64,000 nt of DNA, taken from contig JAHBWI010000007.1 in assembly GCA_019637075.1 (NCBI GenBank), positions 62,001 through 126,000 on the forward strand, written 5' to 3'. This DNA is from Nitrospiraceae bacterium. Its GTDB lineage: Bacteria; Nitrospirota; Nitrospiria; Nitrospirales; Nitrospiraceae. A program made the translations under genes and the position numbers. Below, piece after piece: positions 1 through 7,183 of the stretch. Position 1 is the stretch's first letter; the number at the start of each line of letters is the position of its first letter. The notes beneath the pieces were generated by a model, which had not been told where the DNA came from, did no database searches, and worked only from the letters and a program-made list of their open reading frames with translations.

Positions 1-72
1 GAGGCGCCTCGCGTCATTCGATTACCCGATCCTGCACATGCCGTACGCAAAGTCAGCGGTTTGGAGTCATAG
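1..72 (+). CDS. 3' end of an upstream gene (possible)
   Basis: Frame 1 is open from the window edge to a TAG at 70-72, giving 23 residues (start EAPRVIRL, end KVSGLES). The next gene begins 18 bases later on the same strand, so this fits the tail of a co-transcribed upstream gene. It is too short to assign a family, and an open frame of this length could arise by chance. Confidence 0.3.
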   Translation, partial: EAPRVIRLPDPAHAVRKVSGLES

Positions 73-90
73 GATTGGCCATCTATCTTC

Positions 91-2088
91 ATGACAAGAT
101 CGGAAATTAACCCCGCCCAAGTCGCTTGTTCGTCAGAGAGCCGCGGAGACGCCCTGCGTGCTGTTGGAAAACATGAAGCAGCGGTGGAAGCGTATCTTGA
201 CGGTATCACGTCACCTCCCTCCGCAGAACTCTGCCTGAAGCTTGCCCGTAGTTACGAGCGGATCGGGCGTTACACCGAGGCCTGTTTCTGGGCGCAGTCC
301 GTGATCGATGCGGGCGACGACTATATGGCCTGGCAAGCCGGTTGGTCTCTCTTCCAACGTTGTGCGTCGCGCAGCACGCCTCCCGCCCTTCGTTCAGTGA
401 AGGTGGCGTTGCTCGGCAGTTACACCACGACTCAATTCGGACAACTGCTGCGATTCGCCCTCAGTCGGCTTGGAATTATCGCCAGCTTCTATGAAAGCCA
501 TTACGGGCAATTTCAACAGGACATCATCGACGCTGCCAGCGGCCTCTACGCGTTTGCCCCCGACATCGTCGTTCTCGCCGTGCAAGAGGGAGATCTCCGA
601 CTGCCCCAGTACAGCGATGAGCCGGAACAGGAAATTCGGCGTGAAGTCGAACGGTGGACAGCCTTGTGGCGTCAGGTGGCCACACGGTCCGCCGCGCGCA
701 TCGTGCAACACAATTTCGCGCTTCCTTGCGAAGTGGCCTTGGGGCACCTCTCGGTCAAGCTGCCGGGTTCTCGCTACATGATGACGCAATTCGTCAACGC
801 CGGGCTGGGTGAGGCGGCCGGAACCAAGGTGGCGATGGTCGATTGCGAACGCCTGTCCGCCCTCATCGGCAAGCAGCGTTGGTCGGATCCTCGATATTGG
901 CACTTGGCAAAGCAGGCTGTCGCATTCGAGGCGTTGCCGCTGCTGGCCAGGCACAATGCCGCTGTCATCGCGGCGGAACTTGGACTCAATCGAAAGTGCC
1001 TCGTGTTGGACCTGGACAACACCCTCTGGGGCGGCGTCATCGCAGAAGACGGCCTGGCCGGCATCAAGCTCGGCGATTCGGTGGACGGAGAAGCCTTCGT
1101 TCGTTTTCAGGAATACATCCTCGAACTCAAACACAAGGGAGTCATCCTCGCCGTCTGCTCGAAGAACAATCATGCCGATGCGATTCAACCTTTCGAGCAA
1201 CATTCGGAAATGCGGCTGAAGCTCGAAGATGTGGCCCTCTTCGTTGCCAACTGGGATTCGAAGCCGGACAACCTTCGAAAAATCGCTCAGACGTTGCAAA
1301 TCGGGCTCGATTCGCTGGTCTTCGTCGATGACAATCCGACGGAGCGGGATGCCGTTCGTCGGTTTGTGCCGGAGGTGGACGTCGTGCCGTTGCCGGGAGA
1401 CCCCTCGCAGTACCGGCGGGCTCTGTCGCAATACCTGTTGTTGGAGACGGCGTCGCTGACGGCTGAAGACCGTACACGCACCGATCAGTATCGCGCCCGA
1501 TCACGGGTGAGGGAACTGGAGTCTTCTGCCGGCTCGATGGAAGACTTCTACCGTGGCCTCCATATGCGGGCCATCGTGGCGCCGTTTGAGCACTCCCAAT
1601 TGCCTCGAATTGCACAGCTGATCGGGAAGACCAACCAATTCAACCTGACGACGAAGCGCCATGGGATGGCGCAACTCGAGGCCTTTCTTGGGGATCCGAA
1701 CTGCGTGCATGGTGCGTTGCGCTTGCGCGATCGGTATGCCGACCATGGATTGGTCAGCCTCGTGATCGCGCACCAACAAGGTACCCTGCTTGATATCGAT
1801 ACCTGGCTGATGAGTTGCCGTGTCATCGGGCGCACGGTCGAGGCCACGATGCTGGAATACCTTTGCCGGCGAGCGATGTCGCTGGGCTGTGTCGCTCTCA
1901 GGGGGACGTATATACCGACTCCGAAGAATGCGCTTGCGGCCGATGTCTATGCCAAATTTGGGTTCGAACAGGAGGTTGCTTCGGAACAATGCACCACGTG
2001 GATCTATGACCTTTCCGGCAAGGGGGCGATTGCCAATCAGTTCATTACTCGAGTGGATTCGTGGGAGCCCGCCGAAGGCGAAGCTTGA
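91..2088 (+). CDS. FkbH-like HAD-family protein (HAD-IIIC), 665 aa
   Basis: A short TPR-like N-terminus (about 20-95) is followed by an SGNH/FkbH N-terminal region (about 100-290), a HAD phosphatase-like domain with motif DLDNTLWGG near 307-315 and SKNNH and FVDDNPTERD further on, and a GNAT-like C-terminal part (about 490-640). FkbH proteins load a glyceryl unit from 1,3-bisphosphoglycerate onto an acyl carrier protein in the fkbGHIJK and tetronate pathways. A free ACP lies 1.6 kb downstream (3733), supporting a role on carrier-bound substrates. The real substrate and product cannot be read from the sequence. No strong Shine-Dalgarno precedes the ATG: AGGA at 72-75 is rather far. A GNAT-like tail is common in FkbH proteins of polysaccharide loci. 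Confidence 0.88.
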   Translation: MTRSEINPAQVACSSESRGDALRAVGKHEAAVEAYLDGITSPPSAELCLKLARSYERIGRYTEACFWAQSVIDAGDDYMAWQAGWSLFQRCASRSTPPALRSVKVALLGSYTTTQFGQLLRFALSRLGIIASFYESHYGQFQQDIIDAASGLYAFAPDIVVLAVQEGDLRLPQYSDEPEQEIRREVERWTALWRQVATRSAARIVQHNFALPCEVALGHLSVKLPGSRYMMTQFVNAGLGEAAGTKVAMVDCERLSALIGKQRWSDPRYWHLAKQAVAFEALPLLARHNAAVIAAELGLNRKCLVLDLDNTLWGGVIAEDGLAGIKLGDSVDGEAFVRFQEYILELKHKGVILAVCSKNNHADAIQPFEQHSEMRLKLEDVALFVANWDSKPDNLRKIAQTLQIGLDSLVFVDDNPTERDAVRRFVPEVDVVPLPGDPSQYRRALSQYLLLETASLTAEDRTRTDQYRARSRVRELESSAGSMEDFYRGLHMRAIVAPFEHSQLPRIAQLIGKTNQFNLTTKRHGMAQLEAFLGDPNCVHGALRLRDRYADHGLVSLVIAHQQGTLLDIDTWLMSCRVIGRTVEATMLEYLCRRAMSLGCVALRGTYIPTPKNALAADVYAKFGFEQEVASEQCTTWIYDLSGKGAIANQFITRVDSWEPAEGEA

Positions 2089-2125
2089 GTGGCAGTTTTC
2101 AAAAGTGTAGTCCGTCCAGATCCGT

Positions 2126-3631
2126 ATGACGTCGATTCGCTTTCTTCAGCAAGATCTGATTCTCTTCAGCGCCGCCAGCCACGACCGTAACCCGCTCCAC
2201 CTGTCCGAGGGCTATGCCCGCTCCACTCCCTACGCAGAGCCGGTTGTCTTTGGCGTCCTTGGATTTCTGGCGGCTCTAGGACAGTTGCCGGACCAGGACA
2301 GTCACCGGTTACACGCTCTGTCAGTGGAGTTTCGCAACCCTCTGGTGATGGGTGCGGAGTATCGAATAGAGACCGCCTGTACCTCGTCCGCACGATGGAC
2401 GATCCGACTATACGACGCAGGTCGGATCATGATGAAGGCCACGGTGACGTTCGAGCCTGGTGCGCACAAGCATCTCCCTCTGACGGCATTTTCCTGGCAG
2501 GGACCATGTGAGGCCGCGGATCGAACGCGATCAGACTGCAAGGCCGGCACGAGTGCGACGGGAACATATGGGCCCGCGATCGAAAATCTGGAGCAGGTCA
2601 TCGACCGATGGAATCTCTCGTCGAAAGGCGCATCTGTCGGTCAACTCGCTGCACTGCTCTGGGCAAGCTTCGTCGTAGGGATGGAGTTGCCGGGGCGGCG
2701 GGCGGTGTTCTGGCGCTTAGCGCTCACGTTCGCATCGGGTGAGGAACAAGGACCGGGTCCCTGGAATTACCGGGTCGCCGTGACGGATTTCGATGATCGG
2801 CTGGATATGGTGCATATGAATGGGACCCTTTTCTGGAGCGGTTTGCCATGCGTCGAGGCCCGAATGTCGGCCTTCGTGCGGCAGGACTCTCCACGCGCAT
2901 CCCCGGCCATCATTCGCAACCTCTTGCCGCGGTCTCGGCAGTTGGAGGGGAAGGTTGCGGTCGTCATTGGAGGAAGCCGAGGTCTCGGTGCCGCCATCAG
3001 CCAGACACTCGCTTCCCAAGGCTGTTCGGTCCTCGTGGCCTATCAACAGTCCGGCAGCGAGGCAGAACAGGTGCGTGCCGCTTGTCGGAACGAGAGCGGC
3101 GCAATCGAGTTGGTCCAAGGGGATGCCGGAGATGTTCAGTGGTGTCAGGATCTCCGCCGCCGTGTCATGTCCCAATACGGTGGTCTTGATATTTTGGTGT
3201 GCAACGCATCGCCTCCCATTCGGCCCTTGGCCTTCATTTCGGAGAAGATTCCTCAGTTTCAGGAATTCGTGCATCGAAGTTTGGAGATGGTGAGTACTCC
3301 CTTATCCGCGTTGTTGGAGGCACTTTCCGAAAAATCCGGCTGGAATATCGCCGTGTCCTCGGCATTCGTGGCGGACTTGCCCGTCGAATGGCCGCATTAC
3401 ATTGCGGCAAAGAGTGCGATCGAAGGACTGGTCCATTGGGCCAGCGTGCACTACCCCTTAGTGCAAGGAGTGATCGTGCGCCCTCCTCGGCTGCTCACGG
3501 ACCAAACCAATACGGCTTTGGGGCGACAGGGAGCCATGCGCGTTGAAGGCGTCGCCGTCGGCATCGTGCGGAGTTTGTCGGCGCCTCGCCTGACGAAGGC
3601 GCCGCACATCCTGGAGAGGTTCGATTTGTAG
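2126..3631 (+). CDS. MaoC-like hot-dog / SDR fusion (hydratase-ketoreductase type), 501 aa
   Basis: Residues about 1-115 resemble a MaoC dehydratase hot-dog domain (SAASHDRNPLH and a substrate-loop VVFGVLGFLAALG). Residues about 165-250 look like a second, weaker hot-dog unit. Residues 276-501 form a short-chain dehydrogenase/reductase with the cofactor loop GGSRGLGAA near 282-290 and the catalytic pair Y425-x3-K429 after a Ser-rich strand (AVSSAF). Such a pairing could reduce a beta-ketoacyl-ACP and dehydrate the product, or reverse this. The gene starts 37 bases after the FkbH-like gene and about 100 bases before a free ACP, so it probably acts on ACP-bound intermediates in the same pathway. 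A fused dehydratase and reductase on one chain is unusual for housekeeping fatty-acid synthesis, where FabZ and FabG are separate. Confidence 0.85.
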   Translation: MTSIRFLQQDLILFSAASHDRNPLHLSEGYARSTPYAEPVVFGVLGFLAALGQLPDQDSHRLHALSVEFRNPLVMGAEYRIETACTSSARWTIRLYDAGRIMMKATVTFEPGAHKHLPLTAFSWQGPCEAADRTRSDCKAGTSATGTYGPAIENLEQVIDRWNLSSKGASVGQLAALLWASFVVGMELPGRRAVFWRLALTFASGEEQGPGPWNYRVAVTDFDDRLDMVHMNGTLFWSGLPCVEARMSAFVRQDSPRASPAIIRNLLPRSRQLEGKVAVVIGGSRGLGAAISQTLASQGCSVLVAYQQSGSEAEQVRAACRNESGAIELVQGDAGDVQWCQDLRRRVMSQYGGLDILVCNASPPIRPLAFISEKIPQFQEFVHRSLEMVSTPLSALLEALSEKSGWNIAVSSAFVADLPVEWPHYIAAKSAIEGLVHWASVHYPLVQGVIVRPPRLLTDQTNTALGRQGAMRVEGVAVGIVRSLSAPRLTKAPHILERFDL

Positions 3632-3732
3632 CGGCCGTACGATGTGAGGGACACGCCATTCCGGGCTGACATACAAGACAGCAGAAGCGGGCGGCTGGAA
3701 CGGAACACAGAAGTGGGAGAGACGGAGGAGAC

Positions 3733-3969
3733 ATGGGAGTACAGGAGCGGCTTGAAGAGGTGTTTCGGCAAGTGTTTGAGGATGACAATTTGGTGCTTCG
3801 GGACGAGATGACCGCATCCGATATTCCCGGATGGGACTCTGTCGTCCACATCAATCTCATGTTCGGCATCGAACAGGCTTTTCGCGTCAGGTTTAGCGGC
3901 AACGAACTCGCAGAGATGAAGAATGTCGGAGAATTGAAGCAGTTCTTGATGAAGCAGGGCATACGATAA
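3733..3969 (+). CDS. Free acyl carrier protein, 78 aa
   Basis: The 78-residue size and the helix pattern match acyl carrier proteins. The phosphopantetheine attachment serine lies in GWDSVVHINL, near residue 36, a DSV variant of the usual DSL, followed by an FGIEQAF helix. The protein resembles carrier proteins of polysaccharide and polyketide loci more than housekeeping AcpP. A GGAGAGACGGAGGAG stretch just upstream gives a strong ribosome site. With the FkbH-like and MaoC/SDR genes before it and a Wzt-like ATPase after it, it is most likely the carrier for a glyceryl or short acyl group. A holo-ACP synthase is not in this window. Confidence 0.9.
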   Translation: MGVQERLEEVFRQVFEDDNLVLRDEMTASDIPGWDSVVHINLMFGIEQAFRVRFSGNELAEMKNVGELKQFLMKQGIR

Positions 3970-4068
3970 GCGGATGGGCCGGTCGGAGCAGACTACCGGA
4001 AGCAGTTCGTCAGCCGACCGAAATCCGGAGTGTTCGGCAATCATAAGAAGGTACTTGTCGGAGTGCGT

Positions 4069-5340
4069 ATGGGCGACACAGCGGTGCTGGTCGAGGGGCT
4101 CCACAAAAGGTATCGGCTGGGCGGAACTTCTTCCGGCGACGGGTTGCTGACGAGCACGCTGGCGCAGGGTTTGCGGCGACTAGTTCGCCGGACGGAGGAG
4201 CAGGTAGTCCCCGACCAGGCCCTCTGGGCCCTTCGGGACGTCTCGTTCGAAATCAAGCGAGGAGAGGTCTTCGGCGTCATCGGTACCAACGGATCGGGGA
4301 AAAGCACGCTGCTGAAAATACTTTCTCGAGTGACGACACCCACGAAAGGGCGAGCACTGATTCATGGCCGATTCTGCGGATTGCTGGAGGTCGGAACCGG
4401 TTTTCATCCGGAACTGAGCGGGCGCGACAACGTCTATCTCAGTGGTGCCATCCTGGGCATGAGGCGTGAAGAGATTAGGCGCAAGTTCGACGAAATCGTA
4501 GCGTTTGCTGAAGTGGAGCGTTTTATCGACACCCCGGTCAAACACTATTCGAGTGGAATGTATGTCCGCCTCGGCTTTTCGGTCTTGGCCCATATGGACC
4601 CTGATATTTTGATTGTCGACGAGGTATTAGCGGTCGGAGACGTTCGATTCCAGAAAAAGTGCATGGGGAAGATGGAGGATGTGGGGCAGCAGGGGCGAAC
4701 GGTGATCATCGTCTCTCACGATATGTCGGCGATCACGCGGCTCTGTGAAAGGGCGATCCTCCTGAACAAGGGAGAAGTGGTCCGGCAGGGTTCCGCCCAT
4801 GACATTGTAGATCAGTATCTCCACGGGGGACACATCAAACCCTCGGTCGAATGGTCTGATCCCAGGGAAGCCCCGGGCAACGAGATCGTGAAACTGCGAG
4901 CGGTGCGCATCCAAACGGATGCCGGGGTCGTATCCGGCCAGTTCGACATTCGGAAACCGATCGAGTTCGAGGTGGAGTTCGACGTGGTGAAGCCTGGGCA
5001 TGTGTTTCTGCCCGTGTTCAATCTGTATAATCAGGAAGATGTGTTGGTGTTTATTGCCCATGACCGGGATCAGGATTGGCAACGGACGCCTAGGCCTGCC
5101 GGACGGTATACCTCCACAGCGACGATTCCCGGGAATTTCCTGTCGGAAGGTGTGATGGTCGTGTCATCGCTGATCATGACTGAGGATCCCTTCCGTCTGC
5201 ATCTTCACGCGCCACGGGCCGTTGGGTTTCGCGTCGATGAACATGGTGTCGGTGATTCGGCGCGGGGAGATTTCAATGGGCATTGGCCTGGGGTCGTGCG
5301 GCCGCTTTTGCAGTGGCGGACACGATTCGTTCCTGGCTGA
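4069..5340 (+). CDS. Wzt-type ABC transporter ATPase with C-terminal carbohydrate-binding domain, 423 aa
   Basis: The N-terminal ATPase (about 1-250) carries Walker A GTNGSGKST at 72-80, signature YSSGM, and Walker B ILIVDEVLAVGD. This is typical of the ABC-2 export family for O-antigen, teichoic acid and capsule chains (Wzt, TagH, KpsT). About 160 further residues form a beta-rich domain of the Wzt C-terminal type, which in E. coli O8/O9a recognises the chain-terminal modification. The start at 4069 is chosen because GGAG at 4060-4063 lies five bases before the ATG; an upstream in-frame GTG at 4030 is the alternative. The partner permease (Wzm) is not in the window and may lie left of the edge. 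The neighbours suggest that the recognised cap could be an ACP-derived acyl or glyceryl group. Confidence 0.9.
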   Translation: MGDTAVLVEGLHKRYRLGGTSSGDGLLTSTLAQGLRRLVRRTEEQVVPDQALWALRDVSFEIKRGEVFGVIGTNGSGKSTLLKILSRVTTPTKGRALIHGRFCGLLEVGTGFHPELSGRDNVYLSGAILGMRREEIRRKFDEIVAFAEVERFIDTPVKHYSSGMYVRLGFSVLAHMDPDILIVDEVLAVGDVRFQKKCMGKMEDVGQQGRTVIIVSHDMSAITRLCERAILLNKGEVVRQGSAHDIVDQYLHGGHIKPSVEWSDPREAPGNEIVKLRAVRIQTDAGVVSGQFDIRKPIEFEVEFDVVKPGHVFLPVFNLYNQEDVLVFIAHDRDQDWQRTPRPAGRYTSTATIPGNFLSEGVMVVSSLIMTEDPFRLHLHAPRAVGFRVDEHGVGDSARGDFNGHWPGVVRPLLQWRTRFVPG

Positions 5341-5388
5341 GGGGCATTTTTCCCGGCAGCAGGGCGGAGGCAAAGAGAAGGATCGTTG

Positions 5389-5805
5389 ATGAAGAGAGCT
5401 CGTGGCTTGACGGGTGCAGACGATGCAACGAAGTTTGGGGTTCTCCTCTCGTTGATACTCGCCGGTTGTACCACGGTGGCGCAGGTGACGACGCTGAACG
5501 AAGAGTCCTGCAACCACACCATGCGGGATCAACTCGCATCGATCCTCACCGAGGAAGGGGAGAAGCCCGAGGTCGCAGATCGGTTGGCGGTAGATACGAC
5601 GACGGTCTTGGCGAGCGGCGTCTTGGGACCGCGTCCGTTCGGTGTCTCCTCGTCTTCGGGAGCGGACTATGGGTTCTTTGTCCAACAGAAGGGCAGTGAT
5701 TGCTTCCTGCGCCTCTTCCGAAAGCAAAAGAGCTTCACGCGCTATACGAACAACCTTACCTACATTGCGACCAGGTCGCTTTCCGGCTGTTCCTGCGCCG
5801 AATAG
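5389..5805 (+). CDS. Small putative lipoprotein, unknown function, 138 aa
   Basis: The N-terminus has basic residues, then FGVLLSLILAGC, a good lipobox (LAGC) for signal peptidase II, so the mature protein should be anchored in a membrane from Cys near residue 26. The rest has several further cysteines (two near the C-terminus in GCSC) and a segment with alternating polar and hydrophobic residues. No family is recognised. The ATG at 5389 is preferred to the adjacent TTG because AGAAGG lies a few bases upstream. It follows the Wzt-like gene by 48 bases and could share its transcript. Confidence 0.72.
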   Translation: MKRARGLTGADDATKFGVLLSLILAGCTTVAQVTTLNEESCNHTMRDQLASILTEEGEKPEVADRLAVDTTTVLASGVLGPRPFGVSSSSGADYGFFVQQKGSDCFLRLFRKQKSFTRYTNNLTYIATRSLSGCSCAE

Positions 5806-6149
5806 CGTTTTTCTCTCCCATGCTTGCTTTGGCGCCGCTATTGCCGGCTAGTTGAAGTCCGCGCCTCCGTTCGGTTTTTTCCGATCCTTCTGTATTCCTT
5901 GCTCGCACGTGTATTAATCCAACAAGCTCTCGCTCTGACTTGAACGTCGTGCTTCCTGTGACTTCCCGGCGTTGTCTCATGGCACAGCTTTGGCACAGAT
6001 CGCGTGTGCGTGGCACAACCTTCTGCCGGCACTTCCTTCAGGCCCTGTCTTCCTAACTCAGCAATATTGAAAGGGTTGTGGATTTTCTTGGCAGTGGCAC
6101 GGCCTTTGAGAAGAGGAAAAGACATGAGGGCCGGAGGCGGAGAGGGAGG
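5806..6149 (+). other. Gene-free stretch with TGGCAC repeats
   Basis: This 344-base gap has no credible reading frame on either strand. Open frames here lack ribosome sites and shadow one another. It contains four TGGCAC copies, at 5980, 5991, 6011 and 6095, all on the plus strand. The first matches a sigma-54 promoter, listed separately. No clear terminator hairpin for the lipoprotein gene was found. Confidence 0.6.
5980..5995 (+). promoter_or_regulatory. Candidate sigma-54 promoter
   Basis: TGGCACAGCTTTGGCA has GG and GC exactly ten bases apart and differs from the TGGCAC-r-N4-TTGCw consensus at one -12 position. Transcription would start near 6006 and run towards the small gene at 6150 and the LuxR-type gene at 6461. 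A second TGGCAC copy at 6095-6110 has the right spacing but lacks the -12 C. The window encodes an NtrC-class activator (54229-55614), so sigma-54 promoters are expected in this genome. Confidence 0.42.
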
Positions 6150-6401
6150 ATGATCTTGGAAGTCAAAGGATTCTTGCTCAAGGATGAGGCAGACCAGGAG
6201 TTTCTTCTGGCCATTCAACTGGCCAGCCACGGCATGTTCGAACGGTTGGTGTTTCGCGAGCATGTCGGAGGAAGCTGGATCGATGTGAATGCGAATTCCC
6301 AGGAGGCTTGGGTGTCGCGAGCAGAGGCGGTATCCGCGGTGCTGGGATATTTGCAGCAACTGCGGAGCGAAAGCGACCCCGCCAGTGGGCAAGACCGCTA
6401 G
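6150..6401 (+). CDS. Hypothetical small protein, 83 aa
   Basis: The frame begins MILEVKGFLL and is a short, acidic, probably cytoplasmic protein with no signal peptide or membrane segment. No family is recognised. ATG at 6150 sits directly after GGGAGG, which is too close for a normal Shine-Dalgarno, but GGAGG at 6133-6137 is 12 bases away. An alternative GTG start at 6078 would add 24 mostly basic residues. It precedes a solo LuxR-type HTH gene on the same strand by about 60 bases and may be co-expressed with it. Confidence 0.6.
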   Translation: MILEVKGFLLKDEADQEFLLAIQLASHGMFERLVFREHVGGSWIDVNANSQEAWVSRAEAVSAVLGYLQQLRSESDPASGQDR

Positions 6402-6460
6402 GCAGGGAAGTCATGGAGGTCGAACGCGCAGGAGCGCATCGTCATCACCGGAGGGACATC

Positions 6461-6787
6461 ATGTCATACCAGAATTACTCAGTTGTGAACGGGCAGGTGG
6501 TGTCGCCGAGCGGGGAAACCGAAAAGCGTTCGGCCGGTATGGAGGAAGTCGACGGGACGAACATGCGAAGGCCCGAAGATCTCACGCCGCGAGAGTTACA
6601 AATCCTGCAATTGGTCTGGGCCGGAAATACGAGCCGGCGTATTGCGGAGCAGTTGCAGATCAGCGTGAAGACCGCCGAGGCCCATCGATCGAATATGATG
6701 AAGAAACTGCGGGTCTCGAATACCGCGCAACTGCTCAAGGTCGCGCTCGAAACGGGGATCCTACGTTCCGAAGACGGGGCAGAATGA
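6461..6787 (+). CDS. Solo LuxR/GerE-type HTH regulator, 108 aa
   Basis: The C-terminal 65 residues are a GerE-type DNA-binding domain: LTPRELQILQLVWAGNTSRRIAEQL, recognition helix SVKTAEAHRSNMMKKL, then NTAQLLKVALETG. There is no receiver or autoinducer domain, only about 40 polar N-terminal residues. GGAGGG at 6450-6455 supports ATG 6461; an in-frame ATG at 6413 is possible. A close relative of the same architecture is encoded at 31528-31800. Proteins of this kind act as stand-alone transcription factors or need a partner for signal input. Its target is unknown, but the neighbouring small gene is a candidate. Confidence 0.85.
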   Translation: MSYQNYSVVNGQVVSPSGETEKRSAGMEEVDGTNMRRPEDLTPRELQILQLVWAGNTSRRIAEQLQISVKTAEAHRSNMMKKLRVSNTAQLLKVALETGILRSEDGAE

Positions 6788-6831
6788 CGGTGACGCAATC
6801 GGGAAATTCTACCCCACTGGATCGGGTAGGA

Positions 6832-7065
6832 TCAGCGGGAGGTGGCGCTGGGAAGATCCTCGACTCGGACGGTCTTCTGCCACTCGGCGGCGATCGTGTC
6901 CCGCTCGTCCATCGTCATGGCGGCATACTTGAGGAACATCTGCGGCCCTCGGCGACGACGCCACGTCAGATAGCCGAAGAAGTGATCCCGGCAGACGGAC
7001 TGTGTTCCGGCCGGCGCATAGACCCGGGCCTGACATCCTTGAATCATGCAATTCGAGCTGCTCAT
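6832..7065 (-). CDS. Small Cys/His protein, unknown function, 77 aa
   Basis: The protein starts MSSSNCMIQGC and has C-x4-C, then C-x2-H (VCRDHF), a spacing that could bind a metal as a small zinc-finger-like knuckle. The second half is basic and then acidic. A strong AGGAGG ribosome site lies seven bases upstream of the ATG at 7065, which favours a real gene on this strand although longer frames overlap it. It converges with the LuxR-type gene and diverges from the PhoD-like gene. No family is recognised. Confidence 0.7.
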   Translation of the reverse strand: MSSSNCMIQGCQARVYAPAGTQSVCRDHFFGYLTWRRRRGPQMFLKYAAMTMDERDTIAAEWQKTVRVEDLPSATSR

Positions 7066-7183
7066 GCGTCCCTCCTTCTGCAGCACGAAGTATGCAGGAG
7101 ACATCCCGTGAAATGCAACGAGGCCCAAACTCGGGCCGCTTGCCTCGATTGACCTGCCGGATCGCTTCCAGTATCTAGCTTCC

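Noticed and set aside
394-1431. 345-residue open frame opposite the FkbH-like gene
   Set aside because: The HAD motif DLDNTLWGG and the whole FkbH architecture are on the plus strand; the reverse frame has no likeness.
5838-6392. 184-residue minus-strand frame in the gap before the LuxR-type gene
   Set aside because: It overlaps a better plus-strand gene, lacks a ribosome site and shows no domain.
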